The notes under the pieces were generated by a model. That model was not told the DNA's origin. It searched no databases and worked only from the letters and a program-made list of their open reading frames with translations. A DNA stretch of 5,643 nucleotides from Clostridiales bacterium (GTDB lineage Bacteria; Bacillota; Clostridia; Oscillospirales; Butyricicoccaceae), in NCBI GenBank assembly GCA_019418305.1, contig DYCA01000064.1, forward strand, positions 1-5,643, in the 5' to 3' direction. The translations under genes and the position numbers were made by a program. Positions 1 to 5,643 of this stretch are shown here, piece after piece; within the stretch, counting starts at the first letter, position 1, and each line of letters begins with the position of its first letter.

Positions 1-58
1 TTTTACCTGCGATTTTTTGGGGGATTTTTCGCCGGTTTTGGTTGGGAGGAAATCAAAA

Positions 59-514
59 TCACTTATCCTTGAGCAGAGTATTCAGTTCCTCCATAAAGGT
101 GTTGATATCCTTAAACTGCCGGTAGACAGACGCAAAGCGCACATAGGCCACCTCATCGACCTTGCGCAGCTGCTCCATCACCAGTTCGCCAATCTCCTTG
201 CTGGACACTTCGGTTTCCAGAGAGCCAAAGACACGCTGCTCAACGTTATCCACGATTTGCTCAAGCTGAATGAGCGATACCGGTCGTTTTTCACACGCTT
301 TCATGAGGCCGCCCAGCAGTTTCTGCCGGTCATAGGCCTGCCGCGTACCGTCACGCTTGACCAGCATCAGCGGCATCCGCTCCACGGTTTCATAGGTGGT
401 AAAACGCTTGAGACATTTGAGACATTCTCTGCGGCGGCGAATACTCGTTCCCTCATCAGTCGGTCGGGAATCGACTACCTTGCTGTCATCAAACCCGCAA
501 AACGGACATTTCAT
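59..514 (-). CDS. nrdR: Transcriptional repressor NrdR
   Basis: NrdR is a cytosolic repressor that senses ATP/dATP and represses ribonucleotide reductase (nrd) operons by binding paired NrdR boxes. The 151-residue product has the normal family length. An N-terminal zinc ribbon has Cys3-Cys6 (CPFC) and Cys31-Cys34 (CLKC), with the basic stretch RRRR at 26-29 between them. The ATP-cone follows at about 49-138, with the VKRDGT...YDRQKL segment at 52-66 and the typical [17 protein letters not shown] ending at 120-136. The ATG at 514 is preferred over an in-frame TTG at 532, because a strong Shine-Dalgarno AAGGGGG (522-528) sits 7 bases before the ATG and lies inside the would-be extension, and because MKCPFCG is the usual NrdR start. 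The gene has its own promoter (561-590). No nrd gene is in the window, so its targets lie elsewhere. Identification is very secure. Confidence 0.97.
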   Translation of the reverse strand: MKCPFCGFDDSKVVDSRPTDEGTSIRRRRECLKCLKRFTTYETVERMPLMLVKRDGTRQAYDRQKLLGGLMKACEKRPVSLIQLEQIVDNVEQRVFGSLETEVSSKEIGELVMEQLRKVDEVAYVRFASVYRQFKDINTFMEELNTLLKDK

Positions 515-538
515 TGCGTTTCCCCCTTGCAAACCGGT

Positions 539-552
539 ATACAGTCCTGTAT
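539..552 (-). promoter_or_regulatory. Second palindrome at the nrdR transcription start, candidate operator
   Basis: ATACAG and CTGTAT form a perfect 6-bp inverted repeat around a 2-base centre, just downstream of the start point predicted from the -10 box at 561-566. Its centre is about 27-28 bases from the centre of the repeat overlapping the promoter. Both could be bound by the same or different regulators, or the palindrome could act in the short leader RNA. The sequence does not fit the NrdR box consensus known to me. The symmetry is directly visible; any function is inferred. Confidence 0.4.
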
Positions 553-560
553 TTTCCCTT

Positions 561-590
561 ATTATACCACCGCTTGTGGTATAAAGTCAA
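561..590 (-). promoter_or_regulatory. nrdR promoter with overlapping inverted-repeat operator candidate
   Basis: Read on the minus strand, a -35 box TTGACT (585-590) and a perfect -10 box TATAAT (561-566) are separated by 18 bases, a near-consensus sigma-A promoter upstream of nrdR. Within it is a perfect inverted repeat: TTATACCAC (562-570), a 5-base spacer, then GTGGTATAA (576-584). The repeat fills the spacer and overlaps the -10 box, where a bound repressor would block RNA polymerase. It is not followed by a T-run on either strand, so a terminator is unlikely. The promoter is well supported; the operator role is inferred. Confidence 0.8.
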
Positions 591-626
591 TCGACACACC
601 CTAATCTGCGTCTCTCTTTTCCTGTT

Positions 627-1418
627 TTATACCGATGCAAACCGGCTCAGCGTACGCACCGCACGTTCCAGCTCCTCCGGTGCATCAAAGTTGGTTCGAT
701 AAACCTCAATGATGGTATGACCGTCATACCCTTTCATACGCAGCCGCGAGAAGAAATCCGCATAATTCATGATGCCTTCACCGGGCATCAGGCAACTTTG
801 CTCAGCAGAGAAGTCGTTGATATGCACGTTGACCAGCCGCTCTCCCATTGCATCCATAAACGCCTTCCAGCTCTGTCCGGCACGATATGCCTGTTTGACA
901 TCTAACGTATAGTGCAGCGCAGGTACATCGCGGTACAGAGCATGGATGAACGCCGGGTCGCGCGACCGGCACCATGCAACATTTTCCTGTGCAAGCATCA
1001 CGCCGCAGGCTGTGCCGATTTCACAAAGCCGCTGATAAACCGCGCATTTATGCTCCCAGTGTGCCGGATCATCCTGCTGCCCCATATGGCGTTCCCCGTG
1101 AAAGGTCAAAAACCGCGCCCCCAGCGCTGCCGCACACTCAAAATACCGCTGATACTGCATCAGTCCGTCCTCTGTGCGACGCGCATAATCGGAAAACAGC
1201 AGCATCCCTTCCATCAGCGAAGTATAGGGATGCACGGATATCACATCCAGCCCCAGACTGCGCGCCTGCGCCCCCAGCGCCTCATAAAAGCGCGGCTGAA
1301 ATTCGCTTTCGGTATTGAAAAAAATTTCAATCGCACGCACGCCCAGCCCGGCGATAATCGGCAGGGCCTCTTCCAGCGGCTGCGGGTAGAAACACGCGGT
1401 TGACATTCCGATTCGCAT
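627..1418 (-). CDS. Sugar phosphate isomerase/epimerase family TIM-barrel protein
   Basis: A predicted cytosolic 263-residue protein of the xylose isomerase-like TIM-barrel superfamily, which includes IolE, IolI, hydroxypyruvate isomerase and endonuclease IV relatives. Candidate metal and active-site residues fall at the expected strand ends: Glu31 (AIEIFF), His63 (ISVHPYTS), His107 (LTFHGER), Glu145 (LAQEN), Asp173 (YTLDVKQA), His199 (VNVHINDF) and Glu238 (IIEVY). Length is normal for the family and there is no signal peptide. The ATG at 1418 is chosen because GAAGGGAG (1426-1433) lies 7 bases before it and MRIGMSTACF begins directly with the first barrel strand; an in-frame upstream extension to 1508 would run through the ribosome binding site. 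It lies between a hairpin downstream of secDF and the nrdR promoter, and no metabolic neighbour points to a substrate. Family membership is secure, but the reaction (isomerase, epimerase or dehydratase) cannot be told from sequence. Confidence 0.88.
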   Translation of the reverse strand: MRIGMSTACFYPQPLEEALPIIAGLGVRAIEIFFNTESEFQPRFYEALGAQARSLGLDVISVHPYTSLMEGMLLFSDYARRTEDGLMQYQRYFECAAALGARFLTFHGERHMGQQDDPAHWEHKCAVYQRLCEIGTACGVMLAQENVAWCRSRDPAFIHALYRDVPALHYTLDVKQAYRAGQSWKAFMDAMGERLVNVHINDFSAEQSCLMPGEGIMNYADFFSRLRMKGYDGHTIIEVYRTNFDAPEELERAVRTLSRFASV

Positions 1419-1510
1419 GGCTTTTCTCCCTTCTTCTGCTTTGATAGACAAGCTAGCCTTGAATATGCTTCGCTGTCTGTTTCTTTTTCCCTGTGTCAAA
1501 CAAATCACGA

Positions 1511-1539
1511 AAGGCCGGGCGCTTTGCCCGGCCTTTTTT
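1511..1539 (-). terminator. Hairpin terminator downstream of secDF
   Basis: A perfect GC-rich stem, AAGGCCGGGC (1511-1520) and GCCCGGCCTT (1526-1535), closes a 5-base loop. It starts about a dozen bases after the secDF stop codon, as expected for an intrinsic terminator of the minus-strand transcript. In that direction the T-tract is short (TTT, then CGTGATTTG). The better T-run, six bases at 1534-1539, lies in the plus-strand direction, so the element may work both ways or better on antisense transcripts. Some secDF transcription could read through to the isomerase gene. Confidence 0.8.
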
Positions 1540-1548
1540 CATCCAGAA

Positions 1549-3993
1549 TTAGATGCGCTTTTTGCGGAGCTTCTTGCGGAAGAAGCCCCACAAGCTGGAG
1601 GACAGCATGATAGACGACCAAGCGCCCGCCAGAATGCCGACAATCAGCGGCAGCGTAAACTGCTTGAGCGACGGCACACCCAGAATATAGATCATGCCAA
1701 CCGTGAACAGCGTGGTCAGCGAAGTATTGATCGTACGGCCCATGGTCTGCCATACGCTGCGCTCCGCCACTGCCTCAAACGGCTCCTTGCGCGCGGTGCG
1801 CAAATTCTCACGCACGCGGTCAAATACGATGATCGACGCGTTGATCGAATAACCGAAGATGGTCAGCGCCGCGGCGATGAAGTTGGTGTCCAGCGGAATC
1901 TGCAGCCAGACATAGACCGACAGCATGATCAGCAGGTCGTGTATCAGGCAGACAATCGCTGCCAAACCGCTGGTCAGCTCAAAGCGGATGGTGATATAAA
2001 TCAGCATCAACACAATCGCAACAATCGCGCACAGGAACGCAGCGCGCTGCAGGTCGGAACCAACCGACGCAGAAACGTCGTTGTTGTTGTAGATATCAGT
2101 CTCGGCTAAACCGTAGGTCTCGGTCATCTTTTCGATGACGGCCTCACGCTTCTGCGAATCAATCGAGGTCGAGCGAATCAGCACGTTCTCATTGTTATCG
2201 CCCGAAGAGGTGACGGAAGAAGCCTCTGTGCCGGTAACCTCCTTAAACAGGTCGCCAATCTCGGTCTGGAGGTTCTGATCCACCGTCTGATGCATTGCGA
2301 ACTCCATTTCAGTGCCGCCCGCAAAGTCAATGCTCAGGTTGAAGAAATTCTGACCGAACGGCAGCAGAATAAGCGAAACCAAGCCGGTCAAAACCAGCAG
2401 AATCGAGATGCTGCCAAAGATCTTGAAGTTCTTCAGAACAGCGAAACGCGGACGCAGCGCATGGTCGTTCAGACCGTACGCCTTGGGGCTGCGGATGTGG
2501 AAGTCCACCATGCGGTTGAGCAGGAAGTGGGTCACGGTCAGTGCCGTGAACATGGAAACGATAACGCCGATGCCTAGCGTGGTCGCAAAGCCGACAATCG
2601 TACCGGTGCCGAGGAAGAACAGAACCGCGGCTGCAATCAGCGTAGTTACGTTGGAGTCCAGAATTGCGGTAAACGCGCGCTTGAAGCCCGACTCGATCGC
2701 GCTCTTGACCGTCTTGCCCGCGCGCAGTTCTTCCTTGATACGCTCGAAAATAACAACGTTGGCGTCCACTGCCATACCGATTGACAATATGATACCCGCG
2801 ATGCCCGGCAGGGACAGGTTGACGCGAATGAGGCTGAAGATCAGCGCTTCAATCACGATATAGAAGCCCAACGCAAGGCAGGCAACCAGACCGGGGATGC
2901 GATAAACGATCAGCATAAACAGGCATACCAACAGCACGCCGATTGCGCCGGCAATCAGCGAAGTGCGCATCGCGTCCGCGCCCAGCTGCGGGCCAACCGA
3001 ACGCAGCTCCACCTGCGTCAGCGAGAACGGAATCTGACCGGCGTTAATCAGATCGGCCAGTTCCTGCGCACTTTCACGGGTGAAATTACCCGAAATTACA
3101 CAGCTATCGTTGTCGATTTTTTCACCGACCGACGGATAAGAGATCACCTGATCATCCATGACAATATACAGTTGATTCGTGCCGTCGCCGCCGTTTGCCG
3201 TCGAACGGGCTGCCACCGATGCGGTAGCCTCAGCAAACTTCTGACGGCCCTCACTGGTAAACTGCACTTGGACATAGTGAACATCGGCCACTTCCGAACC
3301 AGTCGGCTTGCCGTAGCCATAGGAAGCCTTGGCGATGTCCTCGCCGGTCAGCCATTCCTTACCGTCCGCATCCATAAAGAGCAGCTGCGCGGTCGTGCCG
3401 AGCGTTTGTACTGCCTCTTCCGGATTGGTGATCTGCGGAATCTCAACCGTCACGCGGTTGTCGCCTGTCAGGGTGACAGTCGCTTCGGTAAAGCCTTTAT
3501 CCGTCAGACGCTGACGAATGACCTTCTGTACCGAGTTCATGTCATCCGCCAGATTGGACATATCATAGCCGTCCGGAATCTGTGCTTCATACACAATACG
3601 CGAACCGCCAACCAAGTCGAGGCCCAGACGAATACCGTTTTCGGTGTCCAGCACGCTCGGAATGATTGCCTTGATGGATGCAGCCACATTCTCATCCGAA
3701 GTATCCGTATTCGTAGCCGTATCATCCACGGTATTTACTGTGGTGTCGTCCGTAGCAGTACCATCGGTCGCCGCGTCATCCGTTGTGGTTTGGTTTGCCG
3801 TATCGTCTGCGGTGTTATCCGCCGCCGTATCGGTATTCGCGGTGGTGTCTGTCGTATCGACGGTATCGGACGCCGCCGTATCCCGGAACGGCATCGTCCA
3901 GCCCCCCGGAATATACACACCTGTCACTGCGGTCACACCCAGGAAAATAATCAAGAGCATGACAGCAATGAAGGAAATCACACTTTTCTTCAA
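1549..3993 (-). CDS. secDF: Fused protein translocase subunit SecDF
   Basis: SecDF is an RND-type membrane protein that works with SecYEG and SecA, using the proton gradient to help pull exported proteins out. At 814 residues it is a SecD-SecF fusion like Bacillus SecDF (about 740). The first helix is at about 5-27. An unusual Thr/Asp/Ala-rich linker (38-103) follows, then the extracellular SecD domain starting at the LGLDLVGG motif (123-130). Five helices (about 343-492) include GMAVDANVVIFERIKEEL with Asp410. The SecF half has a helix at about 526-545, the SIDFAGGTEMEF motif (554-565), an extracellular domain, and five helices (about 650-800) with GYSINASIIVFDRVREN (714-730). It ends in a basic tail, KKLRKKRI. 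The SecF aspartate normally found in GYSIND is Ala719 here, while Arg753 is kept. Translation starts at TTG (3991-3993), with AAGGAGG (4002-4008) 8 bases upstream; no other start is as well placed. Confidence 0.97.
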   Translation of the reverse strand: MKKSVISFIAVMLLIIFLGVTAVTGVYIPGGWTMPFRDTAASDTVDTTDTTANTDTAADNTADDTANQTTTDDAATDGTATDDTTVNTVDDTATNTDTSDENVAASIKAIIPSVLDTENGIRLGLDLVGGSRIVYEAQIPDGYDMSNLADDMNSVQKVIRQRLTDKGFTEATVTLTGDNRVTVEIPQITNPEEAVQTLGTTAQLLFMDADGKEWLTGEDIAKASYGYGKPTGSEVADVHYVQVQFTSEGRQKFAEATASVAARSTANGGDGTNQLYIVMDDQVISYPSVGEKIDNDSCVISGNFTRESAQELADLINAGQIPFSLTQVELRSVGPQLGADAMRTSLIAGAIGVLLVCLFMLIVYRIPGLVACLALGFYIVIEALIFSLIRVNLSLPGIAGIILSIGMAVDANVVIFERIKEELRAGKTVKSAIESGFKRAFTAILDSNVTTLIAAAVLFFLGTGTIVGFATTLGIGVIVSMFTALTVTHFLLNRMVDFHIRSPKAYGLNDHALRPRFAVLKNFKIFGSISILLVLTGLVSLILLPFGQNFFNLSIDFAGGTEMEFAMHQTVDQNLQTEIGDLFKEVTGTEASSVTSSGDNNENVLIRSTSIDSQKREAVIEKMTETYGLAETDIYNNNDVSASVGSDLQRAAFLCAIVAIVLMLIYITIRFELTSGLAAIVCLIHDLLIMLSVYVWLQIPLDTNFIAAALTIFGYSINASIIVFDRVRENLRTARKEPFEAVAERSVWQTMGRTINTSLTTLFTVGMIYILGVPSLKQFTLPLIVGILAGAWSSIMLSSSLWGFFRKKLRKKRI
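3685..3882 (-). other. Thr/Asp/Ala-rich low-complexity linker in SecDF
   Basis: SecDF residues 38-103 consist almost wholly of short Thr, Asp, Ala and Asn runs (23 Thr, 17 Asp, 11 Ala and 6 Asn out of 66). There are no basic residues and almost no hydrophobic ones. By topology (MKK inside, helix 5-27) the segment lies outside the membrane, between helix 1 and the first SecD extracellular domain. It accounts for most of the extra length over a typical SecDF. The DNA is correspondingly repetitive, made of imperfect units of ACC/GAC/GAT/ACA-type codons. It is probably a disordered, acidic spacer. The coding frame is intact across it. Confidence 0.85.
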
Positions 3994-4001
3994 TTTTTCT
4001 G

Positions 4002-4008
4002 CCTCCTT
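4002..4008 (-). promoter_or_regulatory. Consensus ribosome binding site that fixes the secDF TTG start
   Basis: AAGGAGG on the minus strand lies 8 bases before the TTG at 3991-3993. The next in-frame ATG encodes Met12, in the middle of the first membrane helix, and would remove the N-terminal lysines that orient it. TTG is therefore the likely start, and the strong ribosome binding site would compensate for the weak start codon. Confidence 0.85.
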
Positions 4009-4030
4009 CGTTTTCTTACACAGCTAAAGT

Positions 4031-4059
4031 AGTATACTGCGAAACTACTGAAAAGTCAA
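4031..4059 (-). promoter_or_regulatory. secDF promoter
   Basis: On the minus strand, TTGACT (4054-4059) and TATACT (4031-4036) are separated by exactly 17 bases, a near-consensus sigma-A promoter in the 82-base gap between purB and secDF. An imperfectly placed inverted repeat, AGTAGT (4028-4033) and ACTACT (4044-4049), overlaps the -10 box and spacer and could be a weak operator. No terminator is visible after purB, so some secDF mRNA may also come from purB read-through. Confidence 0.75.
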
Positions 4060-4075
4060 CCACAGCGCCGCATGC

Positions 4076-5506
4076 TTACAGGTTGATCTCCACTGTAACC
4101 TCTTCTCCCTCCAGATAGGGGGCAATCGCCGGACGGACGCACTCCTTCAGGAACTCGTCCACCTGAGACGGGCATCGGCCGATGTAAGCCGCCGGGTCCA
4201 GATGAGCAAGAATCTGCTCGCGCGTCATGCCGAACATCGGGTCCGCCGCAATGCGGTCAATCAGGTCGTTGTCCAAGCCCTCTTCCTTAATACGCTTACC
4301 AGCTGCCATCGAATGCTCACGGATGCGCTCATGCAGCTCCTGCCGGTTGCCGCCGCGCTTGACCGCGTCCATCATGATGTTCTCGGTCGCCATAAAGGGC
4401 AGCTCGTTCATCACATGCGCATGGATGACCTTGGGGTAAACCACCAGACCGGAAACCACGTTAATCATGATGTTGAGAATCGCATCCACCGCAAGGAACG
4501 CCTCCGGTACAGAAATGCGCTTGTTGGCCGAGTCATCCAGCGTGCGCTCAAACCACTGGGTTGCAGAGGTAAAGGCCGGATTGAGGCTGTCACAGATGAC
4601 GTAACGCGCCAGCGCGCAGATGCGCTCGGAACGCATCGGATTGCGCTTGTACGGCATTGCAGACGAGCCAATCTGATGCTTTTCAAACGGCTCTTCAATT
4701 TCCTTGAGGTGCTGAAGCAGCCGCAGGTCGGTAGCGAACTTGGACGCGGATTCGGCAATACCGGCAAGCGTTGCCAGCGTCTGTGCGTCAATCTTGCGCG
4801 AATAGGTCTGACCGGACACCGGAACGACGCCTGCAAAACCGAAATCGTCCGCAATGCGCTTTTCCAACTCCTTGACCTTGGCTTCGTCCCCGTCAAACAG
4901 CTCCATAAAGGACGCCTGCGTGCCAGTCGTGCCCTTACTGCCGAGCATGCGCAGGTTTTCGATGCGGTACTCAACCTCATTCAAATCCATCAGCAGCTCG
5001 TTCATCCAGAGCGTCGCGCGCTTGCCGACAGTAGTCAGCTGCGCGGGCTGGAAGTGCGTAAAGCCAAGTGTCGGCTGCGCCTTGTGCTCGTCCGCAAAGC
5101 GCGCGAGCTTGTCCAGCACAACCGCGAGCTTTTTGCGCACCAGCAGCAGACCCTCACGAATCTGGATGATATCGGTATTGTCGCCGACATAAGCGCTGGT
5201 CGCGCCCAGATGAATGATACCGGCCGCCTTGGGTGCGGCTTTGCCGAAGGTGTACACATGCGCCATGACATCATGGCGGACTTCCTTCTCGCGTGCGCGC
5301 GCGGTATCGTAATCAATGTCGGTCAGGTGGGCCTCCATCTCATCGACCTGCTCCTGCGTGATGGGCAGACCGAGCGCCATCTCCGCCTTGGCAAGCGACA
5401 CCCACAGACGGCGCCAAGTCGAGAACTTCATATCCGAAGAGAACACATACAGCATCTCTTCCGAAGCGTAGCGCGAGGACAGCGGGCTTTCATACACGTT
5501 ATTCAT
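4076..5506 (-). CDS. purB: Adenylosuccinate lyase
   Basis: PurB is a cytosolic homotetramer of the fumarase/aspartase superfamily. It cleaves SAICAR to AICAR and adenylosuccinate to AMP, each time releasing fumarate. The 476-residue product has the superfamily signature GSSAMPYKRNP (280-290), with the catalytic serine loop at Ser281-Ser282. It also has the catalytic histidine in GFTHFQPAQ (His151), RHDVMAHV with His78, GATSAYVGDNTD (101-112), KGTTGTQASF (191-200) and QWFERTLDDSANKR (317-330). Length and motif wording fit the longer, animal ADSL-like subtype rather than the Bacillus type of about 430 residues. The ATG at 5506 is preferred over upstream in-frame starts because AAAGGA (5515-5520) is 8 bases away and the protein then begins MNNVYESPLSSRYAS, the family's usual start. 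It has its own promoter; no other purine gene is in the window. Confidence 0.97.
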   Translation of the reverse strand: MNNVYESPLSSRYASEEMLYVFSSDMKFSTWRRLWVSLAKAEMALGLPITQEQVDEMEAHLTDIDYDTARAREKEVRHDVMAHVYTFGKAAPKAAGIIHLGATSAYVGDNTDIIQIREGLLLVRKKLAVVLDKLARFADEHKAQPTLGFTHFQPAQLTTVGKRATLWMNELLMDLNEVEYRIENLRMLGSKGTTGTQASFMELFDGDEAKVKELEKRIADDFGFAGVVPVSGQTYSRKIDAQTLATLAGIAESASKFATDLRLLQHLKEIEEPFEKHQIGSSAMPYKRNPMRSERICALARYVICDSLNPAFTSATQWFERTLDDSANKRISVPEAFLAVDAILNIMINVVSGLVVYPKVIHAHVMNELPFMATENIMMDAVKRGGNRQELHERIREHSMAAGKRIKEEGLDNDLIDRIAADPMFGMTREQILAHLDPAAYIGRCPSQVDEFLKECVRPAIAPYLEGEEVTVEINL

Positions 5507-5578
5507 GTCAGTCGTCCTTTCAACTCTGTCTTTTTTTGATTGCAACAGCAAACGGTCAGACAATTATACAGCTTATTT

Positions 5579-5607
5579 ATTTTAACACTGCACACGGCGC
5601 ATTTCAA
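5579..5607 (-). promoter_or_regulatory. purB promoter
   Basis: On the minus strand, TTGAAA (5602-5607) and TAAAAT (5579-5584) are 17 bases apart, and a TG one base before the -10 box makes it an extended -10 promoter. The resulting leader would be about 65 bases. A perfect TATAAT (5563-5568) lies just downstream but lacks a good -35 partner at 16-18 bases; it may be a second start or chance. No PurR box pair and no purine riboswitch was recognised in this leader. Confidence 0.65.
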
Positions 5608-5643
5608 GCCAAATCGCCCTGTTTCGCGCATATATTGTAACAA

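Noticed and set aside
1..58. Possible gene end or terminator downstream of nrdR
   Set aside because: T- and G-rich on the plus strand, but with no stem of useful length, no ATG on the minus strand and no recognisable protein.
562..584. Inverted repeat upstream of nrdR as a terminator for the isomerase gene
   Set aside because: No T-run follows it on the minus strand, and it coincides with the nrdR -10 box and spacer, which fits an operator better.
17..604. 195-residue plus-strand open frame opposite nrdR
   Set aside because: It is antisense to the clearly identified nrdR gene and its promoter, and has no recognisable motifs.
1494..1499. Perfect TTGACA (minus strand) upstream of the isomerase gene
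   Set aside because: No acceptable -10 box lies 16-18 bases downstream (ACAGCG at 17), so it was not called a promoter.
3172..4032. Plus-strand open frames of 286 and 127 residues opposite the start of secDF
   Set aside because: They mirror the repetitive Thr/Asp linker and the SecD domain, giving runs of Ile/Arg/Gly or Val/Ser with no domain.
4202..5539. 445-residue plus-strand open frame across purB
   Set aside because: It is antisense to a full-length, motif-complete PurB. It has no recognisable domains and an Arg/His/Leu-rich composition typical of reversed coding sequence.
5507..5643. PurR box or purine riboswitch before purB
   Set aside because: No CGAAC-type PurBox pair and no riboswitch core was seen; only promoter elements and a ribosome binding site are supported.

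Overview
The window carries four genes, all on the minus strand. In transcription order (right to left) they are purB (adenylosuccinate lyase), secDF (fused SecD-SecF translocon accessory protein), a TIM-barrel sugar phosphate isomerase/epimerase of unknown substrate, and nrdR (zinc-finger/ATP-cone repressor of ribonucleotide reductase genes). All four appear complete. The signals are those of a Gram-positive bacterium: a SecD-SecF fusion, near-consensus sigma-A promoters, purine-rich Shine-Dalgarno sites 7-8 bases before each start, one TTG start and a GC-rich hairpin terminator. Fairly GC-rich codon use suggests a gut-type Clostridia lineage (Oscillospiraceae or Butyricicoccaceae-like). That placement is inference and was not tested by any search.

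Layout. Bases 1-58 lie downstream of nrdR and hold no recognisable gene or clear terminator. nrdR occupies 59-514. Its promoter (561-590) is overlaid by a perfect 9-bp inverted repeat, and a second palindrome lies at the predicted transcription start. The isomerase gene occupies 627-1418. A strong hairpin (1511-1535) separates it from secDF (1549-3993). secDF starts at a TTG behind a consensus ribosome binding site and has its own promoter at 4031-4059. purB occupies 4076-5506, with a promoter at 5579-5607. No intergenic stretch exceeds 300 bases.

Together: these are mostly housekeeping genes that seem to be separately promoted rather than one operon. purB and nrdR both concern nucleotide supply (AMP synthesis and dNTP control), and secDF concerns protein export. 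The isomerase is the only gene of unknown role, and no convincing promoter of its own was found.

No new multigene system is visible. The points most worth a second look are: (1) SecF-half Ala719 where the proton-relay aspartate is expected; (2) a 66-residue Thr/Asp/Ala-rich linker without basic residues inserted after the first SecDF membrane helix; (3) the paired palindromes at the nrdR promoter, which do not look like NrdR boxes; (4) a purB product of the animal-ADSL-like subtype.
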